Part shown: one piece after another, positions 25,006 to 32,533 of the stretch | Position numbering within the stretch: position 1 is the stretch's first letter | How the letters are laid out: every line of letters begins with the position of its first letter | Source: Dorea sp. | Lineage (GTDB): Bacteria > Bacillota > Clostridia > Lachnospirales > Lachnospiraceae | NCBI GenBank assembly: GCA_022769185.1 | Contig: JALEKG010000117.1 | Location: 1-41,939 of the forward strand | DNA length: 41,939 bases | Direction of reading: 5' to 3' | Program-made: the position numbers and the translations under genes | Notes under the pieces: generated by a model | Databases searched by the model: none | The model's input: the letters and a program-made list of their open reading frames with translations, nothing else | What the model was told of the DNA's origin: nothing

Positions 25006-27066
25006 ATGGAAGCAAAAAAAGGTAGTTTGTCAATCAGCAGTGAGAACATATTTCCGATCATAAAAAAATGGGTGTATTCTGATCATGATATTTTCGCACG
25101 TGAGCTGGTTTCGAATGGATGTGATGCGATCACAAAATTAAAGAAACTGGATATGATGGGTGAGTATCAGCTCCCGGATGGCTATAAACCGGCGATTCAG
25201 ATTGAAGTAAATCCAGAAGAGAAAACTCTGAAGTTTACAGATAATGGACTTGGTATGACGGCAGATGAAGTAGAAGAGTACATTACACAGATCGCTTTCT
25301 CCGGTGCGACAGAGTTTTTGGAAAAATATAAGGATAAGACTACAGAGGATGATATGATCGGTCACTTTGGTCTTGGATTCTATTCCGCATTCATGGTTGC
25401 AGATGAAGTTCACATCGATACTCTTTCTTATAAAGAGGGTGCAACACCGGTACACTGGGTAAGTAATGGTGGTACTGAATATGAGATGGAAGAAGGCAAT
25501 AAAGAGACGGTAGGTTCTACCATGACACTGTTCTTGAATGATGACAGTCTGGAATTTGCGAATGAATATCGTATGAGAGAAGTCATCGAAAAATACTGTT
25601 CTTTCATGCCTGTAGAAATTTTCTTAAGCAAAGCAAATGCAGAGCCTGAGTATGAGACCATCGATGAGGCGGATTTAAAAGAGGATGATGTTGTAGTAGA
25701 GCATATCCACGAAGATGCTAAGATGGAAGAACAGGAAAATGAAAACGGCGAAAAAGAAATGGTAGAGGTATCACCTGCCAAAGAGAAAGTTAAGATTGAA
25801 AAACGTCCGGTTTCATTAAGTGATATCCATCCGTTATGGACGAAACATCCAAATGAATGTTCAGATGAAGATTATCTGGAATTCTACAGAAAAGTATTTA
25901 TGGATTACAAAGAACCATTGTTCTGGATCCATCTGAACATGGATTATCCATTTAACCTAAAGGGTATCTTATATTTCCCAAGAATCAATACGGAGTATGA
26001 TTCTATTGAAGGAACGATTAAGTTATATAATAACCAGGTATTTATTGCAGATAACATTAAAGAAGTAATTCCTGAATATCTGATGGTATTAAAAGGAGTT
26101 ATTGATTGCCCGGATCTTCCGCTGAATGTATCCAGAAGTGCGCTGCAGAATGACGGATTTGTAAATAAGATCTCTGAATACATTTCCAAGAAAGTGGCAG
26201 ATAAGCTTTCCGGTATGTGCAAGACAAAGAGAGAAGATTATGAGAAATACTGGGACAGCATTAGTCCGTTTATTAAGTTTGGCTGTTTAAAAGATGAGAA
26301 ATTCTGTGATAAGATGAAAGATGCTGTATTGTTCAAGAATCTGGAACATAAATATCTGACTTTAAAAGACTGCATTGAAGAAAATGGTGGAGAATTTATT
26401 GATCCAAATGCGAAAAAGGATGAAGACACTACGGGTGAAAATGCTGATGAGAATCAGGAAGAGAAAAAGACAACCATCTATTATGTAACAGATGAAGTTC
26501 AGCAGAGCCAGTATATCAATATGTTCAAGAAACAGGGACAGGATGCAGTGATTCTGGGACATAATATTGATTCTCCATTTATCACTCAGCTGGAGCAGCG
26601 TTATCCAAACATTGCATTCCAGAGAATTGATGCTGATGTGACAGAACATGTAAAAGAAGAGGTTGCAGAAGAAGAAAAGGAAGATTTCCAGAAGACATCA
26701 GAAAGCCTGATCGAGATCTTCCGTAAAGAGTTAGGCAATGAGAAACTGGATGTAAAGATCGAAAAATTAAAAGATGACAGTGTTGCATCTATGATGACTT
26801 TATCTGAACAGAATCGCCGTATGCAGGAAATGATGAAGATGTATGGAATGAGCGGAATGGATATGGGAATGGACAGTACCTTGATCCTGAATGCAAATCA
26901 TCCACTGGTAAAATATGTAGTAGAGCATAAGGACAGCGAGAATACAGGCATCATCTGTAAACAGCTCTACGATCTGGCAATGCTGGCTCATAAACCGCTG
27001 AATCCAGATGAAATGACAGCATTCGTAAAGAGAAGCAATGATATTATGATGTTACTTACAAAATAA
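25006..27066 (+). CDS. htpG: Molecular chaperone HtpG (bacterial Hsp90)
   Basis: ATP-dependent homodimeric chaperone, 686 residues. The N-terminal GHKL ATP-binding domain shows FARELVSNGCDAITKL, DNGLGMT and IGHFGLGFYSAFMVADEV. A charged linker (about 220-270) precedes the middle domain with LPLNVSRSALQNDGF, and the dimerisation domain contains an unusual Met-rich stretch, RRMQEMMKMYGMSGMDMGMD, near 605-625. It is about 60 residues longer than E. coli HtpG because of acidic insertions, one near residue 470. ATG at 25006 is used since AGGAG lies eight bases before it; a GTG three codons upstream is inside the ribosome site. A perfect CIRCE points to HrcA control. Confidence 0.96.
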   Translation: MEAKKGSLSISSENIFPIIKKWVYSDHDIFARELVSNGCDAITKLKKLDMMGEYQLPDGYKPAIQIEVNPEEKTLKFTDNGLGMTADEVEEYITQIAFSGATEFLEKYKDKTTEDDMIGHFGLGFYSAFMVADEVHIDTLSYKEGATPVHWVSNGGTEYEMEEGNKETVGSTMTLFLNDDSLEFANEYRMREVIEKYCSFMPVEIFLSKANAEPEYETIDEADLKEDDVVVEHIHEDAKMEEQENENGEKEMVEVSPAKEKVKIEKRPVSLSDIHPLWTKHPNECSDEDYLEFYRKVFMDYKEPLFWIHLNMDYPFNLKGILYFPRINTEYDSIEGTIKLYNNQVFIADNIKEVIPEYLMVLKGVIDCPDLPLNVSRSALQNDGFVNKISEYISKKVADKLSGMCKTKREDYEKYWDSISPFIKFGCLKDEKFCDKMKDAVLFKNLEHKYLTLKDCIEENGGEFIDPNAKKDEDTTGENADENQEEKKTTIYYVTDEVQQSQYINMFKKQGQDAVILGHNIDSPFITQLEQRYPNIAFQRIDADVTEHVKEEVAEEEKEDFQKTSESLIEIFRKELGNEKLDVKIEKLKDDSVASMMTLSEQNRRMQEMMKMYGMSGMDMGMDSTLILNANHPLVKYVVEHKDSENTGIICKQLYDLAMLAHKPLNPDEMTAFVKRSNDIMMLLTK

Positions 27067-27100
27067 TAAGTGAGTAATTTATATATGAAAAATATGGAAA

Positions 27101-27147
27101 TGAGTATGAGAAGTTGATTGAAAACCGGTTCTCATACTCATTTTTTT
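27101..27147 (+). terminator. Terminator of htpG
   Basis: A perfect 12-bp stem, TGAGTATGAGAA (27101-27112) with its complement at 27129-27140, a 16-base loop and a seven-base T-run (27141-27147). Copy B of the dispersed element begins at the next base. Confidence 0.93.
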
Positions 27148-27179
27148 GTTGCCATGTATGCGATAAAAATCCAGTGGAC
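27148..27179. repeat. Dispersed post-terminator element, copy B
   Basis: GTTGCCATGTATGCGATAAA and the bases after it, up to TCCAGTGGA, match copy A at 2248-2280 nearly base for base apart from a two-base gap. It lies between two converging genes. On the minus strand TCCACTGGA, a nine-base palindrome, is followed by TTTTT and could be a weak terminator for the minus-strand gene. Confidence 0.6.
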
Positions 27180-27210
27180 CTTTTTCGTTTTATGGTACAT
27201 AATAACATAG

Positions 27211-27681
27211 TTATTCGATACGCAGCGGTTTGAGAAAGTCTCCGATATAAGTATCCCATTCCCGTTCAAGGGTTTTGTCAAGGGTAAAGGTTCGTACGGA
27301 TGTCCCGGTGATGCATTGCAGGGTGCTGCCGTCGTAGTGAAAATTAAGATATAGTCCCTGAATATCCTCCGGATGGTAACCTGAGATTCCTTTTCTGGCG
27401 AGAAATCCAGGAACGGAAGCTGGTGGAAGGGATAGCACAATCTTAAAATTCAGCGGAGTTCGTTTTCCGCGGATGATGTTGTAACAGAATTCCCGGACAT
27501 TCTTCCAGAGAGAATAGGTAGATTTTGGTGGTTCATCAAAAAAATCACTTTGCAGAAAACCATCAATGGAAAATTTGTTAAATGTAGTAATCTCGCCTTC
27601 AATAAATAGAAATTGATCGAAGGTTTCTTTTAAAAGAAGATGAGACATGCAGTTTTTGGCAGAAAGTGTATATACATTCAT
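27211..27681 (-). CDS. Small conserved Lachnospiraceae protein, DUF5721-like
   Basis: A 156-residue protein without signal peptide or membrane helix. It resembles the DUF5721 family found in Lachnospiraceae: an N-terminal part where a core such as LLLKETFDQFLFIEGEITTF leads to FSIDG, then a helix-rich middle with LWKNVREFCYNIIRGKRTPL, and a closing beta part LYLNFHYDGSTLQCITGTSV. The assignment is from memory of the family and is moderate. The ATG at 27681 is well placed after AGGAG. The gene stands alone between two converging/diverging plus-strand genes and has a leader of about 150 bases with several hairpins. Function unknown. Confidence 0.7.
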   Translation of the reverse strand: MNVYTLSAKNCMSHLLLKETFDQFLFIEGEITTFNKFSIDGFLQSDFFDEPPKSTYSLWKNVREFCYNIIRGKRTPLNFKIVLSLPPASVPGFLARKGISGYHPEDIQGLYLNFHYDGSTLQCITGTSVRTFTLDKTLEREWDTYIGDFLKPLRIE

Positions 27682-27700
27682 AGAAATAACTCCTTTTTTT

Positions 27701-27833
27701 CAGTCCCGCACTGCGTGCTAAGACTGCTTATGTGGGTAGGGTACGAGTGTACATCTCGCACTGTAATAGTTCAGCCTGCGTCATTCGCAAAACGCATTTC
27801 AATTACGATTATCGCTGAACTGGTGGTTACAGT
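27701..27833. repeat. Structured leader with nested inverted repeats
   Basis: Three hairpins follow each other. CAGTC/GACTG with an inner GCAC/GTGC (27701-27726); CGAG/CTCG (27744-27758); and a large nested one in which ACTGTAA (27760-27766) pairs with TTACAGT (27827-27833) and GTTCAGC (27769-27775) with GCTGAAC (27814-27820), enclosing a TGCG/CGCA hairpin. Read on the minus strand this is the leader of the DUF5721-like gene, with the first hairpin ending just before the ribosome site. It could be a cis-acting RNA or a small mobile inverted-repeat element. Confidence 0.6.
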
Positions 27834-27844
27834 ATAACATATAT

Positions 27845-27873
27845 TTGACTTTTACTGGGGAAAACAGTACAAT
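27845..27873 (+). promoter_or_regulatory. Strong promoter of the surface O-acylation operon
   Basis: TTGACT (27845-27850), an exact 17-base spacer and TACAAT (27868-27873), each one base from consensus, about 39 bases before the first gene of the eight-gene run. Confidence 0.75.
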
Positions 27874-27911
27874 AATTTTATATGTGCAGATGAGGAGAGA
27901 AGTCGGGTACT

Positions 27912-28709
27912 GTGAATGATAAAATCGAGAAGAAGATAGAAAAAATAGAAGAGAAGGATAATGTACTTCGTGGTGCGGTTGTGGCTGTGATTGTCCTTTT
28001 GATGATTGGCTTTCTGGTGGTTGTTGTCCGGATGATGAATCCGAGAGTAGATATCAAGCAAGGAACAGCGATTCTGAAACAGATGGATCAAACGGATGTG
28101 GCGAAGGTTGAGAAGAAGATTCAGAAACTGGAAGAGGATGAACGGGAGGCGGATGAGGAATGGAAAAACCGTCCGGCAAAAGAGAAATTCGCAAATGCTT
28201 TTGTGATTGGGGATTCAATTACACAGGGATTGTATGAATATGGAGTTCTGGATCAGGCAAATGTAATGGCGGATCGAGGTACAGAAGTGTCTGAAGTGAG
28301 CAGTGAGAAGATTCAAGAACATATTGCAAAGGCCAAGGAATTGAAGCCTCAGGCATTGTTTCTTGCTTATGGTATGAATGATGTGGAGGCAGTGCGCGGA
28401 GATGCGGATGCGTTTATAAAGGCATATCGGCCTATTATTGAAGATTTGAAAAAAACTCTTCCAGATACGAAGATTTATATCAATAGTATTCTTCCGGCAG
28501 CGGAGTCGGTGATCAGTCAAAATGAGTGGTATGGTAATATTCCGGAATTTAACCAGAAGCTGGAAGAATTGTGTGAAGAAGAAAGAGTCACATTTATTGA
28601 TAATACCAGCCTTGTGAAAGATGAATATTATGCAGACGACGGTATTCATATGGCTCCGGATTACTATACGGGGTGGGTGGATCATATGGCGGAGGTCGCA
28701 GAATTGTAA
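27912..28709 (+). CDS. Membrane-anchored SGNH/GDSL hydrolase
   Basis: A 265-residue protein with one membrane helix (about residues 20-40), a short coiled coil and an extracellular SGNH-hydrolase domain. The catalytic blocks are intact: FVIGDSITQG with Ser102, GMND with Asn156, and DDGIHM with Asp243 and His246. Such enzymes add or remove acetyl groups on glycans or other envelope polymers. The start is GTG; GAGGAG lies rather far upstream, about 14 bases, but no better start is available. The next gene overlaps it by one base (TAATG). The following MBOAT and DHHW genes support a role in surface O-acylation. Confidence 0.88.
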   Translation: MNDKIEKKIEKIEEKDNVLRGAVVAVIVLLMIGFLVVVVRMMNPRVDIKQGTAILKQMDQTDVAKVEKKIQKLEEDEREADEEWKNRPAKEKFANAFVIGDSITQGLYEYGVLDQANVMADRGTEVSEVSSEKIQEHIAKAKELKPQALFLAYGMNDVEAVRGDADAFIKAYRPIIEDLKKTLPDTKIYINSILPAAESVISQNEWYGNIPEFNQKLEELCEEERVTFIDNTSLVKDEYYADDGIHMAPDYYTGWVDHMAEVAEL

Positions 28710-29194
28710 TGAAAAAGAGAAAATTTGATTTGATCAATATTTTAAAATATGCAATGGTAGTTGTATTTATTGCTTATATTGCATTGCTTGTTTCGCAAGA
28801 GAACACGGATGATGTGCCTGTAAAAACAATCAGTCAGAATATGCTTAAGGTGACGAATACAGATGGGATGTCTCAGGGAACGACACAGGATTTGAAAAAA
28901 TATTATGGATTGAATGCCAATGATTATGATGGAGTGATGTTGTATATTCCGGATGATGTTATGAGTGTGAATGAGATCCTGGTAGTGAAGCTTAAGAATC
29001 AGGAACAGGCCAATGAAGTAGAGCAAGCAGTAAAAAAGCGTCTGAAAACACAAAAAAGTAGTTTTGAAGGATATGGAGTGAATCAGACAAAATTGTTAAA
29101 TTCTGCGATAACGGAAACCAAAGGAAATTATGTCATGATGGTCATTTCAGAAGATGCGGAAAAGATCTTCGAAGCATTTAAAAACAGTATATAG
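28709..29194 (+). CDS. DUF4358 domain-containing membrane-anchored protein
   Basis: A 161-residue protein with one N-terminal helix (KYAMVVVFIAYIALLVSQE) and an extracellular alpha/beta domain typical of DUF4358, with YYGLNANDYDGVMLYIPDDV and the closing KGNYVMMVISEDAEKIFEAF. The ATG overlaps the stop codon of the hydrolase gene by one base, a sign of translational coupling, and GGAGG lies 13 bases upstream within that gene. The same pair next to an MBOAT gene is common in Lachnospiraceae as far as I recall. Function unknown; a structural or regulatory partner of the acylation complex is a reasonable guess. Confidence 0.82.
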   Translation: MKKRKFDLINILKYAMVVVFIAYIALLVSQENTDDVPVKTISQNMLKVTNTDGMSQGTTQDLKKYYGLNANDYDGVMLYIPDDVMSVNEILVVKLKNQEQANEVEQAVKKRLKTQKSSFEGYGVNQTKLLNSAITETKGNYVMMVISEDAEKIFEAFKNSI

Positions 29195-29209
29195 AAGGAA
29201 ATAAATGAC

Positions 29210-30616
29210 ATGGTATTTAGTAGTATTGTATTTTTATTTACATTTTTGCCGATTGTTTTGATTTTGTATTATATCATACCAGGCAGGGGAAAAAATATTG
29301 TACTCCTGTTGGGAAGTCTGTTGTTCTATGCGTGGGGAGAACCGGTGTATATTTTCCTGATGATTTTTTCTATTTTCTTTAATTATATCAGTGGTCTGGA
29401 TATTGCGAGAAATCTGAAAAATCGAAGGGCGGCAAAGAGAAGCCTTGTATTTAACATTGTTGTTAATCTGGCTGTTTTAGGATTTTTTAAATATGAAGGA
29501 TTTGTTCTGGATTCTCTGAATTCGGTGCTCCCAGTAAAGATTTCTTATCATGAACTACCTTTGCCGATCGGCATTTCGTTTTATACGTTTCAGATATTGT
29601 CCTATATTATAGACGTTTACCGGAAAAATGTAAAGGTACAGAATAATTTTTTGGATTTTGCGCTATATGTATCCATGTTTCCTCAGTTGATCGCAGGACC
29701 GATTGTCAAGTATGCAGATATTGAAAAACAGCTTCATTTTAGAAGGGAATCATGGAGTAAATTTGGAGACGGAGCCATGTCCTTTATCCGGGGACTTGCT
29801 AAGAAGGTGTTGCTTGCCAATACGATCGGCATGGTCTTTACAGAGGTGTCTTCCATGGCATCCGGAGAAGTATCGGTGCTGACAGCATGGCTTGGATGTG
29901 CGGCTTATACTTTCCAGATTTATTTTGATTTCAGCGGATATTCGGATATGGCAGTAGGTCTGGGAAAGATGTTTGGATTTGAATTTCCAAGAAACTTCAA
30001 TTATCCATATATTTCAAAAAGTATTACAGAGTTCTGGCGAAGATGGCATATATCACTGAGCACCTGGTTTAGAGAATATGTGTATATTCCGCTGGGCGGC
30101 AATCGTGTATCTACCTGGAAGCATATCAGAAATCTTCTGGTTGTCTGGCTGCTGACGGGACTGTGGCATGGAGCTGCATGGAATTTTGTGGCATGGGGGA
30201 TATATTATGGAATCATTCTGATCGTAGAAAAATATCTTCTGACACCGGTATTAGAGAAAATGCCTGGAATCATCAGACGAATTTACAGTCTGTTAATTAT
30301 TATGATTGGCTGGGTGTTGTTCTTTAGCCCGTCATTGGGAAGCGCATTAAAATATGTTGGAACTATGTTTGGAGCAGGAGCACATGGAATTGTAGACCGC
30401 GAAGGAATCTATCTTCTGATGACGAATCTGGCATTGTGGATTATTCTAATTCTGGGATCGACGCCGGGCGTACATAAAAGATATGAGAAATTTATCGGAA
30501 GAAAGGGACAGAAGAAAATTGCTGCAAATTGTGTAGTATATGCAGTTATATTTATTCTTTGCATTGCATATCTGGTGACGGAGACTTATAATCCGTTCCT
30601 GTATTTTCGATTTTAG
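29210..30616 (+). CDS. MBOAT-family O-acyltransferase (AlgI/DltB/PatA-like)
   Basis: A 468-residue polytopic enzyme that moves acyl groups, usually acetyl, across the membrane to a surface glycan. It begins VFSSIVFLFTFLPIVLILYY, as AlgI-type proteins do. The conserved region FDFSGYSDMAVGLGKMFGFE leads to NFNYPYISKSITEFWRRWHI (His280) and the catalytic TGLWHGAAWNF with His320. About ten hydrophobic segments are visible; length matches AlgI. A DHHW protein follows nine bases after the stop, and this MBOAT plus SGNH-like pair is the standard layout of surface O-acetylation systems. The acceptor polymer is unknown. Confidence 0.93.
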   Translation: MVFSSIVFLFTFLPIVLILYYIIPGRGKNIVLLLGSLLFYAWGEPVYIFLMIFSIFFNYISGLDIARNLKNRRAAKRSLVFNIVVNLAVLGFFKYEGFVLDSLNSVLPVKISYHELPLPIGISFYTFQILSYIIDVYRKNVKVQNNFLDFALYVSMFPQLIAGPIVKYADIEKQLHFRRESWSKFGDGAMSFIRGLAKKVLLANTIGMVFTEVSSMASGEVSVLTAWLGCAAYTFQIYFDFSGYSDMAVGLGKMFGFEFPRNFNYPYISKSITEFWRRWHISLSTWFREYVYIPLGGNRVSTWKHIRNLLVVWLLTGLWHGAAWNFVAWGIYYGIILIVEKYLLTPVLEKMPGIIRRIYSLLIIMIGWVLFFSPSLGSALKYVGTMFGAGAHGIVDREGIYLLMTNLALWIILILGSTPGVHKRYEKFIGRKGQKKIAANCVVYAVIFILCIAYLVTETYNPFLYFRF

Positions 30617-30624
30617 GAGACATT

Positions 30625-31803
30625 ATGAAACAGTCAAAAAGTACTAAGAGAAAACTGGATAGAAAAAAAACAATGGCAATGCTTTTTCTGGTTATGTTAG
30701 GAGTTATCTGCCTGGTAAATCTGTTTTCCAAAGATAAGGAATATTCCGAAAAAGAGAACCGTATGCTGCAGCAGAAACCGGAAATTTCGTTGTATGGAAT
30801 TGAGAGTGGCCGATGGATGAAAGAATATGAGTCTTATCGGTCGGATCAGTTTGTGGGTCGTAATTTCTGGGTATCGCTTAAAACAAAAGTGGATCTGCTG
30901 GCGGGAAAACGAGAATCTAACGGCGTTTTTAAAGGAAAAGACTCCTATCTTCTGGAAGATATTAAAGAACCGGATCAAGAGCAGTTAAGTCAGAATCTGG
31001 AAGCTATTAAAGAATTTGAATCTGGTTATCAGAATGTTCCGTTCTATGTGATGCTGGTTCCGAATGCGGCGAATGTTCTGTCAGATAAACTGCCACAATT
31101 TGCGGTTGTTGAAGATCAGAAGCAGATATTTGATGATATTCAGAATGAGTTGGATGAATATATTCACTGGGTGGACGTCAGTCAGATCTTAAAAAAGCAT
31201 AAGTCAGAAGTGATTTATTATCATACAGATCACCATTGGACTACGTTGGGAGCTTATTATGCGTTTCAGGAGCTGGCAGCTTCGATGGAATTGGATATAT
31301 CAAAGATATCAACCATGAAACCATACGCAGTGACAAATGATTTTAATGGAACGCTTTCTGCAACCAGTGGATATGAGACTGGTTATGAAGAACCGATCTA
31401 TATCTATGCATCAGAACAGACAGAAGATATGCCAGAGGTGGTCGTAAATTACGTAAATGAAAAAAAGAAGACGGCTACTTTGTATGATACTTCTAAATTA
31501 GAAGAAAAGGATAAATATGCGGTATTTCTTGGCGGGAATTATCCGCTGATCGATATTCGTACAACGGCAGATACAACAGATAGACTTTTACTTATAAAGG
31601 ATTCTTATGCAAACTGTATGATTCCTTTTCTGACTCCTTATTTTAGAGAAATTGTTGTCGTTGATCCACGTTATTATTATGGAGATATCAAAGAACTTAT
31701 GGAAGAGAATGATTTTACAAGTGTCCTTTTTTTGTATAATGGAAATACATTTGTAGAAGATAATAGCATCAGCGGGGTATTACAGAATGATAAGACTGAA
31801 TAA
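30625..31803 (+). CDS. DHHW-family protein (AlgJ/AlgX-like SGNH partner of MBOAT)
   Basis: A 392-residue protein with one N-terminal membrane helix (about 17-34) and a large extracellular domain. The eponymous motif HTDHHWTTLGAYYAF is at residues 200-214, and a serine motif IKDSYANCMIPFL near 330 supplies the SGNH-type nucleophile, as in AlgJ/AlgX acetyltransferases. It probably receives the acyl group from the upstream MBOAT and places it on the acceptor. The end overlaps the next gene by 17 bases. Confidence 0.9.
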   Translation: MKQSKSTKRKLDRKKTMAMLFLVMLGVICLVNLFSKDKEYSEKENRMLQQKPEISLYGIESGRWMKEYESYRSDQFVGRNFWVSLKTKVDLLAGKRESNGVFKGKDSYLLEDIKEPDQEQLSQNLEAIKEFESGYQNVPFYVMLVPNAANVLSDKLPQFAVVEDQKQIFDDIQNELDEYIHWVDVSQILKKHKSEVIYYHTDHHWTTLGAYYAFQELAASMELDISKISTMKPYAVTNDFNGTLSATSGYETGYEEPIYIYASEQTEDMPEVVVNYVNEKKKTATLYDTSKLEEKDKYAVFLGGNYPLIDIRTTADTTDRLLLIKDSYANCMIPFLTPYFREIVVVDPRYYYGDIKELMEENDFTSVLFLYNGNTFVEDNSISGVLQNDKTE

Positions 31804-32533
31804 ATATCTGAGTGATGCGGGTGTCTGTTCCAGAAGAGAAGCAGACAGGATGATCGAAAGTGGAAAAGTGACAGTAGATGGTAAAGTGGCTGTACCTGGA
31901 ATGAAAGTGGAGTCTGGACAAGAAGTTAGAATCGGAAAAAAAGTAATAGAAAACAGTGAGAAAAAGACGGTCCTGGCGGTGTATAAACCTGCCGGGATTG
32001 TTTGTACAGAAGATAAAAGAGAAAAGAAGAATATTATACAGTATCTGAATTATCCAGTCAGGATTACCTATGCCGGACGGCTGGATAAGGATTCAGAAGG
32101 TCTTCTGATTATGACAAACGATGGAGATCTGATTAATGGAATGATGCGTGCAAGATATGGACATGAGAAGGAGTATAAGGTTACAGTAGATCATCCGGTT
32201 ACGGATGAATTTCTGAAGCATATGGCGAAAGGAGTCCGGATCATTGACCAGGAAAAGAATCTGGATGCGGTTACCAGGCCTTGTAGAGTCAGTAAGGTTG
32301 GAAAATATACATTTTCCATTGTGTTAACACAGGGACTGAATCGTCAGATCCGAAGAATGTGTGATGCATTGGGATATCGGGTTAAAAAGTTGAAAAGGAT
32401 CCGGATCATGAATGTTGAACTTGGTGAAATGAAGCCTGGAGAGATCAGAAAATTAACGAAACAGGAGTTGGAAGAATTATATGAACGAGTTGAAAAAAGC
32501 CAGAATGCAGGAACTGGTAGAACTGCTGAATAA
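31787..32533 (+). CDS. Pseudouridine synthase, RsuA/RluB/RluF family
   Basis: A 248-residue rRNA pseudouridine synthase. It has an N-terminal S4 RNA-binding domain (RLNKYLSDAGVCSRREADRM) and the catalytic block GRLDKDSEGLLIMTNDGD with the essential Asp, followed by GLNRQIRRMCDALGYRVKKL. The look is closest to RluF, which acts on 23S rRNA, but RluB or RsuA cannot be excluded. It starts inside the DHHW gene and its last 53 bases overlap ligA, so it is co-transcribed with both. The ATG lies in a context with little ribosome-site sequence, fitting translational coupling. Confidence 0.9.
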   Translation: MIRLNKYLSDAGVCSRREADRMIESGKVTVDGKVAVPGMKVESGQEVRIGKKVIENSEKKTVLAVYKPAGIVCTEDKREKKNIIQYLNYPVRITYAGRLDKDSEGLLIMTNDGDLINGMMRARYGHEKEYKVTVDHPVTDEFLKHMAKGVRIIDQEKNLDAVTRPCRVSKVGKYTFSIVLTQGLNRQIRRMCDALGYRVKKLKRIRIMNVELGEMKPGEIRKLTKQELEELYERVEKSQNAGTGRTAE

